From NCBI GenBank assembly GCA_902496375.1, contig CABVAS010000015.1:1-16066 (forward strand): a stretch of DNA of 16,066 nt, in the 5' to 3' direction. This DNA comes from an uncultured Collinsella sp. (GTDB lineage Bacteria; Actinomycetota; Coriobacteriia; Coriobacteriales; Coriobacteriaceae). The position numbers and the translations under genes were made by a program. This document shows, piece by piece, positions 7,784 to 15,744 of this stretch. Each line of letters starts with the position of its first letter. Position 1 is the stretch's first letter. Under the pieces are notes generated by a model. That model had not been told where the DNA came from, searched no databases, and worked only from the letters and a program-made list of their open reading frames with translations.

Positions 7784-7836
7784 CTCCACCGAAGGCTTGC
7801 GCTCACCGGCAGCCAGCACGCGAATAAGCTACTTCT

Positions 7837-8871
7837 CTACCAGATTCCCAGCACGTGCTGCATTCCCAAACTCATGCACGCAATGCCAATCCAGCAGCAA
7901 AAGCCCAACGCGATGGGCTTGCCGCCCTTTTTGACCAGCTCGACGATATCGGTATTAAAACCAATAGCCGCCATGGCCATCACAATAAAGAACTTCGACA
8001 GCTCCTTGATGGGCGCCGTGATGGACGCGGGAAGCTGAAGCACCGTGGTGATCACGCTCGCCAGCACAAAGAACAGCACAAACATGGGAAACGCACGTTT
8101 AAGCGAGAACGTGCTTTTGGCGTCACCGCCGGCCTTGCGTGCCAGATGCATCTGCCAGCATGCGAGGACCAGCGTGATGGGAATAATGGCCAGCGTCCTG
8201 GTGAGCTTGACCACTGTGGCGCTCTCGAGCACATTGGCGCCGGGATGCATGCTGTCCCAGGCGCTCGCCGCAGCCGTTACGGACGAGGTGTCGTTGATGG
8301 CGGTACCGGCAAACAGGCCAAAGCCCTCGTTGGTCAGCCCGAGCATGCCGCCGAGCGTCGGAAACACGAGCGCCGCGATAACGTTAAACAGGAAGATGAC
8401 CGAAATAGCCTGGGCAATCTCGCGATCGTCGGCATCGATGACGGGTGCGGTCGCAGCGATGGCAGAACCGCCGCAAATCGACGAACCCACACCCACAAGC
8501 GTCGCGATCTTGCCCGGCACGTTCATAACGCGGCAGAGCACAAAGGCGATGACAAGCGAGGTCGAGATTGTCGCCACGATAATCGGCAGCGACTGGGCGC
8601 CCTTGGACAGAATCTGGGAGAGGTTCATGCCAAAGCCAAGCAGGATAACCGCGTACTGCAAGACTTTTTTGGACGTATAGGTGACGCCGGCGGCGAGCTG
8701 TTCGCGACGATTCTTGGGAAAGACGAGCGCCAGGACCATGCCAAAGAGGATGGCGAATACCGGACCGCCGACCACCTCAATTTGTTTGCCGAGCAACGTC
8801 GCGGGAATGGCAATGATCAGGCAGAACAAGACGCCTTTCCAGCGCTCGCGAACGATATTTGCCAGTTGCAT
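7837..8871 (-). CDS. yeiH: YeiH-family putative sulfate exporter / membrane transporter
   Basis: A 344-aa polytopic membrane protein with about ten hydrophobic segments, matching the YeiH / UPF0324 (Cons_hypoth698) family. Family signatures are intact: GVGSSICGGSAIAA at 127-140 and GTAINDTSSVTAAAS at 189-203. Family members are annotated as putative sulfate or sulfur-compound exporters; the substrate is not established from this sequence. ATG 8871 is preceded by AAGGA 7 nt upstream. Divergent from a GntR/FCD regulator across 163 bp and followed by a Fis-type regulator on the same strand, so it is flanked by two candidate controllers. Confidence 0.9.
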   Translation of the reverse strand: MQLANIVRERWKGVLFCLIIAIPATLLGKQIEVVGGPVFAILFGMVLALVFPKNRREQLAAGVTYTSKKVLQYAVILLGFGMNLSQILSKGAQSLPIIVATISTSLVIAFVLCRVMNVPGKIATLVGVGSSICGGSAIAATAPVIDADDREIAQAISVIFLFNVIAALVFPTLGGMLGLTNEGFGLFAGTAINDTSSVTAAASAWDSMHPGANVLESATVVKLTRTLAIIPITLVLACWQMHLARKAGGDAKSTFSLKRAFPMFVLFFVLASVITTVLQLPASITAPIKELSKFFIVMAMAAIGFNTDIVELVKKGGKPIALGFCCWIGIACMSLGMQHVLGIW

Positions 8872-9034
8872 ATGGGATTCCTTCTTTCTATTTCACGTTT
8901 GCGACGGCTTATGATACGGCAACATTGAGCACAGCCTTGCGCAAACACAGACTAAGATGCCGCAATAGTTCTCAGGCAACAGCCGAATTGCCCACCGCGG
9001 AGAGCTGATTCGCGGCATAATTAACAACTGACAT
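8872..9034. promoter_or_regulatory. Divergent intergenic region, yeiH and GntR regulator
   Basis: A 163-bp region carrying both 5' ends. Contains separated inverted repeats GTTTGCG (8897-8903) and CGCAAAC (8940-8946), an internal palindrome TTGCGCAA (8937-8944), and GGCAACA twice. CATAAT (9016-9021) is a possible -10 for the GntR gene and ATGATA (8911-8916) reads TATCAT on the minus strand; neither has a clear -35. A regulatory role is inferred from position. Confidence 0.4.
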
Positions 9035-9766
9035 ATGAGTTTGATAGAACAGTTGCGAGGCGCTATGGAAGAATCGATGCACGTCGGCGAGCAGGAAACG
9101 AGCCTACAGGACCAGTCCTACCACACCATTCGACGCAAAATCGTCTACCTGGACTACAAGCCGGGCGAAAAGCTGGGCGTCAAGCAACTTTGCGACGACC
9201 TAGATATGGGGCGCACCCCTGTGCGCGAGGCTTTGGTTCGTTTGGCGCAGGAAGGCCTGGTGCGCACCGTGCCCCAGAGCGGTACCTACGTCTCGCCCAT
9301 CAACCTCACCCTTGCCGAGAGTGCCTGTTACATCCGCGAGCATCTGGAAAAGCAGGTGATTGTGGAGTGCTGTGCGCGCGCCACGTCGGCCGGCATCGAG
9401 CAGCTCGACCGCGCCATCGTGCTGCAGGAAAAGGCCATGGCCGAGGAGGATCGCATCGGCTTCTTTTTGAGCGACAACCTCATGCATCACATGATTTTTA
9501 GCATCGCATGTCGCAGCACCGTGTGGTCGTGGCTCGAAGAGACCAATGCCGACCTGGAGCGCTTCCGCTGGCTGCGCGCCGCCACGCAGGTTCTCGACAA
9601 TCAGGACATCGTGAACGAGCACAAGCAGATTCGCCGCGCTATCGCCGGTCGCGACCCCATCGAAGCGAGCTTTTTGGTCAGCAAGCACCTGCATATGATG
9701 TTCCGCAACCAGACCGAGGTTCTGGACCAGTTCCCCGAGTACTTCGAGACCAGCAAGCTCCGCTAA
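9035..9766 (+). CDS. GntR-family regulator, FCD (FadR) subfamily
   Basis: A 243-aa regulator: winged helix at about 28-89 (recognition helix MGRTPVREALVRLAQEGLV, wing QSGTYVSPI) and an all-helical FCD ligand domain about 95-225. The FCD metal/ligand residues appear present: Asp147 with His151, His196 (NEHKQI) and His218 (SKHLH), so it probably binds a small carboxylate through a metal ion. The start is uncertain: ATG 9035 has no ribosome binding site, while ATG 9065 (residue 11) has GAGG 4 nt upstream and would suit a transcript starting near 9028. Divergent from yeiH, hence a likely regulator of that permease. Its TAA stop lies within the first bases of a dispersed hairpin repeat. Confidence 0.9.
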   Translation: MSLIEQLRGAMEESMHVGEQETSLQDQSYHTIRRKIVYLDYKPGEKLGVKQLCDDLDMGRTPVREALVRLAQEGLVRTVPQSGTYVSPINLTLAESACYIREHLEKQVIVECCARATSAGIEQLDRAIVLQEKAMAEEDRIGFFLSDNLMHHMIFSIACRSTVWSWLEETNADLERFRWLRAATQVLDNQDIVNEHKQIRRAIAGRDPIEASFLVSKHLHMMFRNQTEVLDQFPEYFETSKLR

Positions 9767-9810
9767 CCTGCCAAATAGGGACAGGTTCATTTTGGCAGGT
9801 TTTATCTGGG
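9765..9810 (+). repeat. Dispersed hairpin element, copy 3 (AACCTGCCAAAA arms)
   Basis: AACCTGCCAAA (9765-9775) pairs perfectly with TTTGGCAGGTT (9791-9801). The interior contains GGGACAGG, and a conserved tail TTATCTGGG follows. The same sequence, with small changes, recurs at 11941, 15139 and 15613. The left arm overlaps the TAA of the GntR gene. Confidence 0.85.
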
Positions 9811-9854
9811 CAAATGAAACAAGGCCCGGCTCCGCTGCAACGGAGCCGGGCCTT
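9811..9854 (-). terminator. Rho-independent terminator of glmS
   Basis: Perfect 14-bp stem AAGGCCCGGCTCCG (9821-9834) with CGGAGCCGGGCCTT (9841-9854) and a 6-nt loop. On the minus strand the 3' side reads GTTTCATTTG. It lies 23 bp past the glmS stop and may also catch plus-strand transcripts from the GntR gene. Confidence 0.85.
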
Positions 9855-9877
9855 GGTCGCCAGAATGGCGGAACCAA

Positions 9878-11725
<1,848 letters not shown>

Positions 11726-11799
11726 AGGATAAATCCCTTCGTCCGCTTGACTGCAAAACGTCCACGCACAGGGGGCGCTGAGACGCATAACGTTCGAGT

Positions 11800-11859
11800 A
11801 TTGTACTCACGCAAACGCAAGCTGATATACCAGAGGTGGTATCTCAACTTAGATACCAC
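11800..11859 (-). promoter_or_regulatory. glmS promoter region with 24-bp palindrome
   Basis: TACAAT on the minus strand (11800-11805) is a good -10 for glmS, inside a small GAGTA/TACTC palindrome; the -35 is unclear. Upstream, a perfect palindrome has 9-bp arms GTGGTATCT (11836-11844) and AGATACCAC (11851-11859) around 6 bp. A third half-site, ATACCA at 11827-11832, pairs with TGGTAT at 11837-11842. The GGTAT-type arms resemble operators of GntR/HutC-type amino-sugar regulators, but no such binding is shown here. Confidence 0.5.
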
Positions 11860-11940
11860 TCGATGCACACACGTCCAGCCGGTCCAAACCACCACAAAGG
11901 TACCTGCCCCCTTCGTGGTGGTCGCGCTGGCAACGGCGTT

Positions 11941-11987
11941 TCCCCAGATAAACCTGCCAAAATAAACCTGTCCCTTTTTGGTAGGTT
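11941..11987 (-). repeat. Dispersed hairpin element, copy 4, inverted orientation
   Basis: Same family as 9765 but reversed: tail TCCCCAGATA at 11941-11950, arm AACCTGCCAAAA (11951-11962), interior with CCTGTCCC, and arm TTTTGGTAGGTT (11976-11987), one mismatch in the stem. It ends 8 bp before the -10 box of the LacI gene. Confidence 0.85.
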
Positions 11988-11992
11988 TGGGA

Positions 11993-12001
11993 TGCTACAA
12001 T
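11993..12001 (+). promoter_or_regulatory. Extended -10 promoter of the LacI-family gene
   Basis: TGCTACAAT (11993-12001) combines the TGn extension with TACAAT. No good -35 is visible at 16-18 nt; that position falls in the right half of the hairpin repeat. The predicted leader is about 30 nt to ATG 12037. Confidence 0.5.
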
Positions 12002-12036
12002 CTGGCTTGTACTTGAAACGCATCAAAGGGGCCGCT

Positions 12037-13146
12037 ATGGCAAAGGTAAAAATCAGCGACGTCGCGCGCGAGGCCGGGGTTTCGTTGGGCACGGTTTCCA
12101 ACGCGCTCAACCACCCCGAAAAGCTGCGCCCCGAGACCCTCAAGCTCATCAACGAGACCATCAATCGCCTTGGCTACCTGCCCAACCAAAGCGCTCGTCA
12201 GCTCGCGGGCGGCGCCACCAAGTCTTTTGGCCTGGTGCTCCCCCGTCTCGATCACGGCTTTTCGCTCCAAATCGCCAGCGGCGCCCACAACGAGGCCCGC
12301 AAGCACGGCTACGACTTGCTCATCGCCAACGCCGATAACGACGATATTCTCGAGGATCATTACCTGCGCTACTTTATGGGCACCCAGATGTCCGGCGTCA
12401 TGGTTCAGCCCATGGCATCCCCCGACTGGCACCCCGCCATGACCAAGATGCCCGTGCCGATCGTCCATCTGGACATCCATTGCTCCGAGCCCGGCTACTA
12501 CGTAGCGGCCGACAATGAGGCCCAGGGTCGCATCATTGCCGAACTTGCCATCGCCCGCGGCGCGCACCATATTGTCGTCGTCGGCCGAGCAGCATTTATG
12601 CAACTCACCCTGCGCGTCCTTGGCATTCATAAGGCGCTCGCCCTGCACCCCGATATCAAGATCGAAGTCATCGACGCCGGCGAATGGAATACCGCTGCCG
12701 ACGGCTACGGCATCGGTGCCCAAATCGCCGAGCGCCCCGCGGACGAACGTCCCGATTTTGTCGTCGGCCTGACCGACGTGCTGGCCTCGGGCGTTATCTC
12801 GGCATTGGTCGACAAAGGCATCTCCGTCCCCGAGCAGGTTCGCGTGGCCGGATGCGACGGCAACCCGCTCGCTTGGAGCGGATCGGTCCCACTCACTACG
12901 GTAGCGCCCCCGGGCTACGAGATTGGCCGCAAGGGTGTCCAACTGCTGATGGAGCAAATCGAGAACAAGGCCCCGGCAAAGATCAAGCATATCCGTGTCG
13001 GCTCCGCAGTGCGTACCGTCACCGCAGTCGCCGCCGAGGATATCAACCGCCAAGAACTGGTACGTCCGTTCCTGCTGGAACGCGCCAGCACCCGGGCAAG
13101 CAGCCAGACCGACGCCACGGCCATCAACCTCGGCGCGTATCTATAG
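12037..13146 (+). CDS. LacI-family transcriptional regulator
   Basis: A 369-aa LacI/GalR repressor: helix-turn-helix at about 4-25 (ISDVAREAGVSLGTVSNALN), hinge YLPNQSARQLAGG near 48-60, then a periplasmic-binding-protein-like effector domain to about 335, with the typical start SFGLVLPRLDHGF and an AGCDGNPLAWS segment near the end of the fold. About 30 extra C-terminal residues, rich in Ser, Thr and Ala, exceed the usual length. ATG 12037 has AGGGG 5 nt upstream; the longer frame reads through the repeat and promoter. It probably senses a sugar or sugar derivative. No transport or sugar-catabolic operon adjoins it; the nearest candidate target is divergent glmS. Confidence 0.92.
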   Translation: MAKVKISDVAREAGVSLGTVSNALNHPEKLRPETLKLINETINRLGYLPNQSARQLAGGATKSFGLVLPRLDHGFSLQIASGAHNEARKHGYDLLIANADNDDILEDHYLRYFMGTQMSGVMVQPMASPDWHPAMTKMPVPIVHLDIHCSEPGYYVAADNEAQGRIIAELAIARGAHHIVVVGRAAFMQLTLRVLGIHKALALHPDIKIEVIDAGEWNTAADGYGIGAQIAERPADERPDFVVGLTDVLASGVISALVDKGISVPEQVRVAGCDGNPLAWSGSVPLTTVAPPGYEIGRKGVQLLMEQIENKAPAKIKHIRVGSAVRTVTAVAAEDINRQELVRPFLLERASTRASSQTDATAINLGAYL

Positions 13147-13179
13147 CACGCCCGCAAGTATGCTAAGTCGCCGCTCAAG

Positions 13180-13213
13180 CAAAAGAGGCCCGACCATTGC
13201 CGGACCCCTTTTG
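13180..13213. terminator. Bidirectional terminator between LacI and HAD genes
   Basis: CAAAAGAGGCCCG (13180-13192) pairs with CGGACCCCTTTTG (13201-13213), 11 of 13, loop 8 nt. The outer T and A runs suit both strands, as expected between convergent genes. A perfect palindrome AGCAATTGCT flanked by AAACG and GTTT follows at 13223-13244. Confidence 0.75.
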
Positions 13214-13259
13214 TTTAAGCGCAAACGTAAGCAATTGCTCGTTTCAACGCCGCAATTGT

Positions 13260-13910
13260 CTAGCGCACGGCCTTGACCGCCGCCGCCAGGTCGAACAGCG
13301 TATCGAGCACGGCCTCGCAGCCATCCACCACGTCCTGCGGCAGCGGCACGATATCGGGGACGGCGAAGACATGGCATCCGGCCGTGATGCCCGAGACGCA
13401 GCCGTTGCGCGAATCCTCGACCACGGCACATTCCTCGGGAGCAAAGCCCGCGCGCTCGCAGGCGAGCAGATACATCTCGGGGTCGGGCTTGCCGTGCACG
13501 ACGTCCTCGCCACACGTTACCGTTTCAAACTTGCCAAAAAGACCGACCATCTTAAGGTTGCGCTCGGCCGTAACGAGGCGCGACGACGTCGCTAGACCCA
13601 CGTGATAGCCCGCAGCCAGCAGCTCGTCTAGGCACTCGGCGGCACCGGCCTTAAGTTCCAGTTCGGTCTTGACCATCTCGTCGCGAATCTCCTTGTGGCG
13701 ACGATAGATCGCCTCGGTGGTTTCATGGCTGCCGTAATGCTCATCAAGGATGTCCATAACATCGGGCAGCGTGCGGCCGATAAACTGATGGATCAGCGCT
13801 TCATCAATCGCGAGCCCCAGCTCAGCGGCGCCTGCCTTCCAGGCCTTAATCCCCAAACGCTCGGTATCGACCAGCGTTCCATCCATGTCAAAAATAACAG
13901 CCTTGATCAT
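13260..13910 (-). CDS. HAD-superfamily phosphatase / beta-phosphoglucomutase-like
   Basis: A 216-aa haloacid dehalogenase-fold hydrolase of the PGMB/phosphatase group. Motif I FDMDGTLVDTE gives nucleophile Asp8 and acid/base Asp10; a helical cap spans about 15-85; motif II ATSS at 107-110; motif III Lys141 in GKPDPEMY; motif IV VVEDSRNG at 163-170 with the Mg-binding acidic pair. It therefore probably acts on a small sugar phosphate or similar, in the cytosol; the exact substrate cannot be named. ATG 13910 is preceded by GGGGGA 5 nt upstream, and the family begins with MIKAVIFD, so the extension to 13997 is rejected. Divergent from larE with a palindrome between them. Confidence 0.92.
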   Translation of the reverse strand: MIKAVIFDMDGTLVDTERLGIKAWKAGAAELGLAIDEALIHQFIGRTLPDVMDILDEHYGSHETTEAIYRRHKEIRDEMVKTELELKAGAAECLDELLAAGYHVGLATSSRLVTAERNLKMVGLFGKFETVTCGEDVVHGKPDPEMYLLACERAGFAPEECAVVEDSRNGCVSGITAGCHVFAVPDIVPLPQDVVDGCEAVLDTLFDLAAAVKAVR

Positions 13911-13970
13911 ATCGGTCCCCCATCGACTCTCGCTGTCGCATTGCCGCAACTCTACCGCATTTGGCAACTT

Positions 13971-13987
13971 GTATATAACGTATATAC
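13971..13987. promoter_or_regulatory. 17-bp palindromic operator candidate between HAD gene and larE
   Basis: GTATATAACGTATATAC: 7-bp arms GTATATA/TATATAC around ACG, perfect. It lies 61 bp upstream of the HAD ATG and 97 bp upstream of the larE ATG, in an AT-rich patch in an otherwise GC-rich region, so it could overlap either promoter. The symmetry suits a dimeric repressor, perhaps GntR-type; the binder is unknown. Confidence 0.5.
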
Positions 13988-14083
13988 CATATTGCACTTT
14001 CGTTACACAGATAGAAGTCTTATGGCAAGTAACGCATTAGGATTATAGTTTTCGATCGAGTACTCAACGATAAGGAACGTTTC

Positions 14084-14962
14084 ATGATTTTAGACACCAC
14101 GGCACCCGCAGAGGAGCTTCAAGACAAGCTATCGGCGCTCGAACAGCTGCTTTTGGCATACGGGCGCGTGGCCATCGGGTTTTCCGGCGGCGTTGACAGC
14201 AGCTTTTTGGCCGCCGTGTGCGCCCGCATCATGCCTACCAATACCCTCCTCGTCCATCTCACCACGCCGCTCATCGGCACGCCCGAGCAGGCTTCGTTTG
14301 AGCAGTCCGTTGATGGACAAGCCAATGAAGGGGCGCATTTTAAGCTCCCCGTGCTCAATCTTTCGGTCGATCAGTTGCAGCTCCCCCAAGTAGCCTGCAA
14401 CGATGCCAATCGCTGCTACCACTGCAAGCACGCTGGCTTTACCGCCATCGTCAACCACGCCAAGTCGCTCGGCTTTCCCACCGTCATCGATGGCAGCAAT
14501 GCAAGCGATCGCGGTGACTACCGCCCCGGCATACGTGCGGCAGAAGAGCTCGGCGTACGCTCACCCCTTATGGAGGTCGGCTTTACCAAGGACGAAGAGC
14601 GCGAGCTGCTGCGCGCATGGGGTTATCCCGTTTGGAACCTGCCGGCGGGAGCATGTCTTGCCACGCGCGTCCCCACGGGCGAGGAGCTTACGCGCGAGAA
14701 GGTCTCCCTGATTCGCGCCTGCGAGGATTACCTGCACGATCTTGATCTGGCACAGGTACGCGCGCGCCTGGTCGGCGGCTGCATGCATATCGAGGCCGCA
14801 CCCGCAGATGTCGCCAAGATTGCCACCCTCGGCGGTGCCGCCGTCGACGACAAGGGCAAGACCCCGCTGCCCGCCGTTATCAAGTCCGCGCTGCGCGAAC
14901 TGGGCTGCGACCATATCTCCCCCGAGGTCACCCCCTACATTCACGGCAACATGAATCTTTAA
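14084..14962 (+). CDS. larE: ATP-dependent sacrificial sulfur transferase LarE
   Basis: LarE builds the nickel-pincer nucleotide cofactor of lactate racemase and related enzymes: it adenylylates the pyridinium dicarboxylate precursor made by LarB, then transfers sulfur. 292 aa. N-terminal PP-loop SGGVDSS at 34-40; RCYHCK at 110-115; DGSNASDRGDYRPG around 136-149; and PAGACLATRVPTG near 187-199, where Cys191 matches the position of the sulfur-donating Cys of Lactobacillus LarE. ATG 14084 has AAGGAA 6 nt upstream. Neither larB, larC nor larA lies in this window. A perfect hairpin follows the stop immediately. Confidence 0.93.
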   Translation: MILDTTAPAEELQDKLSALEQLLLAYGRVAIGFSGGVDSSFLAAVCARIMPTNTLLVHLTTPLIGTPEQASFEQSVDGQANEGAHFKLPVLNLSVDQLQLPQVACNDANRCYHCKHAGFTAIVNHAKSLGFPTVIDGSNASDRGDYRPGIRAAEELGVRSPLMEVGFTKDEERELLRAWGYPVWNLPAGACLATRVPTGEELTREKVSLIRACEDYLHDLDLAQVRARLVGGCMHIEAAPADVAKIATLGGAAVDDKGKTPLPAVIKSALRELGCDHISPEVTPYIHGNMNL

Positions 14963-14989
14963 GTTACGCCGTTTTACAAACGGCGTAAC
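14963..14989. repeat. Perfect hairpin directly after the larE stop codon
   Basis: GTTACGCCGTTT (14963-14974) and AAACGGCGTAAC (14978-14989), 12 perfect pairs around 3 nt. It begins one base after the TAA. No T run follows, so it may protect the 3' end or assist termination rather than act as a standard intrinsic terminator. Confidence 0.7.
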
Positions 14990-15040
14990 CGCTCGGCGCT
15001 GCGCAGGCCCCGGGCACGGCAATCTGACGCTCAACTTCAC

Positions 15041-15073
15041 GGGCGCGACCAAAAGGTCAGCGCCCGCTTGTTT
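15041..15073 (+). terminator. Probable terminator of larE
   Basis: GGGCGCGACC (15041-15050), loop AAAA, then GGTCAGCGCCC (15055-15065): a stem with one bulged A, followed by GCTTGTTT. It lies about 80 bp past the larE stop. Confidence 0.6.
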
Positions 15074-15138
15074 CACGTCACCTTACCGCACCCGGAGCCC
15101 GCTCGCTCGCATATGCTCAACCTGCACTGCGTTAACTG

Positions 15139-15187
15139 ACCTGCCAAAAAGGAACAGGTTTATTTTGGCAGGTTTTATCTGGGGAAA
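15139..15187 (+). repeat. Dispersed hairpin element, copy 5
   Basis: ACCTGCCAAAA (15139-15149) pairs with TTTTGGCAGGT (15163-15173). The interior has GGAACAGG (one change from GGGACAGG) and the tail TTTATCTGGGGAAA follows. Nearly identical to the copy at 15613. Confidence 0.85.
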
Positions 15188-15258
15188 TATCGCGAGGCAG
15201 TCGCTCCCCTAGCACCCATCAAACTTCGAGAGACGATAGAGGGGCAATTCGGCTGCAT

Positions 15259-15374
15259 CTACTTCTTCCGATAGCGGCGGTTGCGGCTCGTCGATGAACC
15301 CATTACTTCGATGAGCCCTTTATCCGTCATTTTTGGCAGATGGTAGCTGACGGACGAATTTTGGCATTCCGTCT
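15259..15374 (-). pseudogene. Remnant of a winged-helix regulator C-terminus
   Basis: Minus-strand frame ending at TAG 15259-15261 reads about 37 codons, including SSVSYHLPKMTDKGLIEV and ending SRNRRYRKK. This pattern (recognition helix, KGLIE, basic RYR end) is typical of the C-terminal winged helix of ArsR/MarR-like or COG2865 (AlbA_2-type) regulators. No start codon or N-terminal part exists: the frame enters the 66-bp palindrome upstream and meets a TGA there. I infer a truncated gene whose body was lost where the palindrome now lies. Confidence 0.5.
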
Positions 15375-15436
15375 CTCTAAAACAAGGCGCTCATCTCTCT
15401 AACTTTAGAGAGATGAGCGCCTTGTTTTAGAGAGAC
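15371..15436. repeat. 66-bp near-perfect palindrome (32-bp arms)
   Basis: Arms 15371-15402 and 15405-15436 are perfect reverse complements over 32 bp with only CT between. Each arm begins GTCTCTCTAAAAC, contains AGGCGCTCAT and ends CTCTCTAA. Far longer than a typical operator. Such a structure could form a cruciform in DNA or a very stable hairpin in RNA. No T run marks it as a terminator. Confidence 0.95.
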
Positions 15437-15541
15437 ATTAAGAGAGATGTATCGAATTCGCTGCTAGATTGCCTAATGCTATCTCTCTAACCAACCTTCT
15501 CTTTAGAGAGACATTTAGCGAGATGAGCGCGACCTCTCTAA
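15371..15541. repeat. Array of nine CTCTCTAA words in both orientations
   Basis: Exact or one-change copies of CTCTCTAA (or TTAGAGAG) at 15373, 15395, 15405, 15427, 15439, 15483, 15503, 15515 and 15534. They pair as three inverted units: the 66-bp palindrome, 15482-15490 with 15503-15511 (9-bp arms, 12-bp loop), and 15515-15522 with 15534-15541. A longer word, GAGATGAGCGC, also recurs at 15410-15420 and 15520-15530. Function unknown. Confidence 0.85.
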
Positions 15542-15612
15542 TCATGGGCTCCACTCTTTAAGGTGCACACTTCCTAACCGTGCCCTAAGTTGCGGTGAAA
15601 TAGTCCCCGATT

Positions 15613-15662
15613 AACCTGCCAAAAAGGGACAGGTTTATTTTGGCAGGTTTTATCTGGGGAAA
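15613..15662 (+). repeat. Dispersed hairpin element, copy 6
   Basis: AACCTGCCAAAA (15613-15624) pairs perfectly with TTTTGGCAGGTT (15638-15649). The interior has AGGGACAGG and the tail TTATCTGGGGAAAC follows. This is the clearest copy of the family. Confidence 0.88.
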
Positions 15663-15665
15663 CGC

Positions 15666-15705
15666 AAATAGGGCCGTGACACCCATACGGCGTCGCGGCC
15701 CTTTT
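15666..15705 (-). terminator. Terminator of the PTS EIIA gene (possibly bidirectional)
   Basis: GGGCCGTGAC (15671-15680) pairs with GTCGCGGCCC (15692-15701), with one G-T pair. On the minus strand the tail reads TATTTGCG; on the plus strand CTTTTCC follows. It lies 43 bp past the EIIA stop. Confidence 0.7.
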
Positions 15706-15744
15706 CCTTGGAGAAGGATCAATTGATTGAACGGGATGACCGTT

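Larger units (their letters stand above)
11726..12036. other. Divergent intergenic region, glmS and LacI regulator
   Basis: A 311-bp gap without a credible gene. From the glmS side: glmS leader, -10 word at 11800, palindrome at 11836-11859, a short inverted pair ACCACAAAGG (11889-11898) and CCTTCGTGGT (11911-11920), hairpin repeat copy 4 (11941-11987), then the LacI promoter and leader. Confidence 0.6.
15066..15744. other. 679-bp intergenic region rich in repeats
   Basis: No intact gene. Contains repeat copy 5 (15139), a decayed winged-helix gene end (15259-15374), the CTCTCTAA palindrome array (15371-15541), repeat copy 6 (15613) and a terminator (15671-15701). Positions 15188-15258 and 15545-15612 show nothing I can interpret. 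Confidence 0.6.

Noticed and set aside
11726..11835. Possible glmS ribozyme upstream of glmS
   Set aside because: AGCGCC occurs, but the leader is too short and lacks the rest of the conserved ribozyme core.
15371..15541. CRISPR array
   Set aside because: The repeated units are palindromic words of 8-9 bp in alternating orientation, without regular 30-40 bp spacers or cas genes.
15442..15546. Short minus-strand frame from ATG 15546 within the palindrome array
   Set aside because: About 34 codons made mostly of the repeated words, with no ribosome binding site; it could be decayed coding sequence but cannot be supported as a gene.
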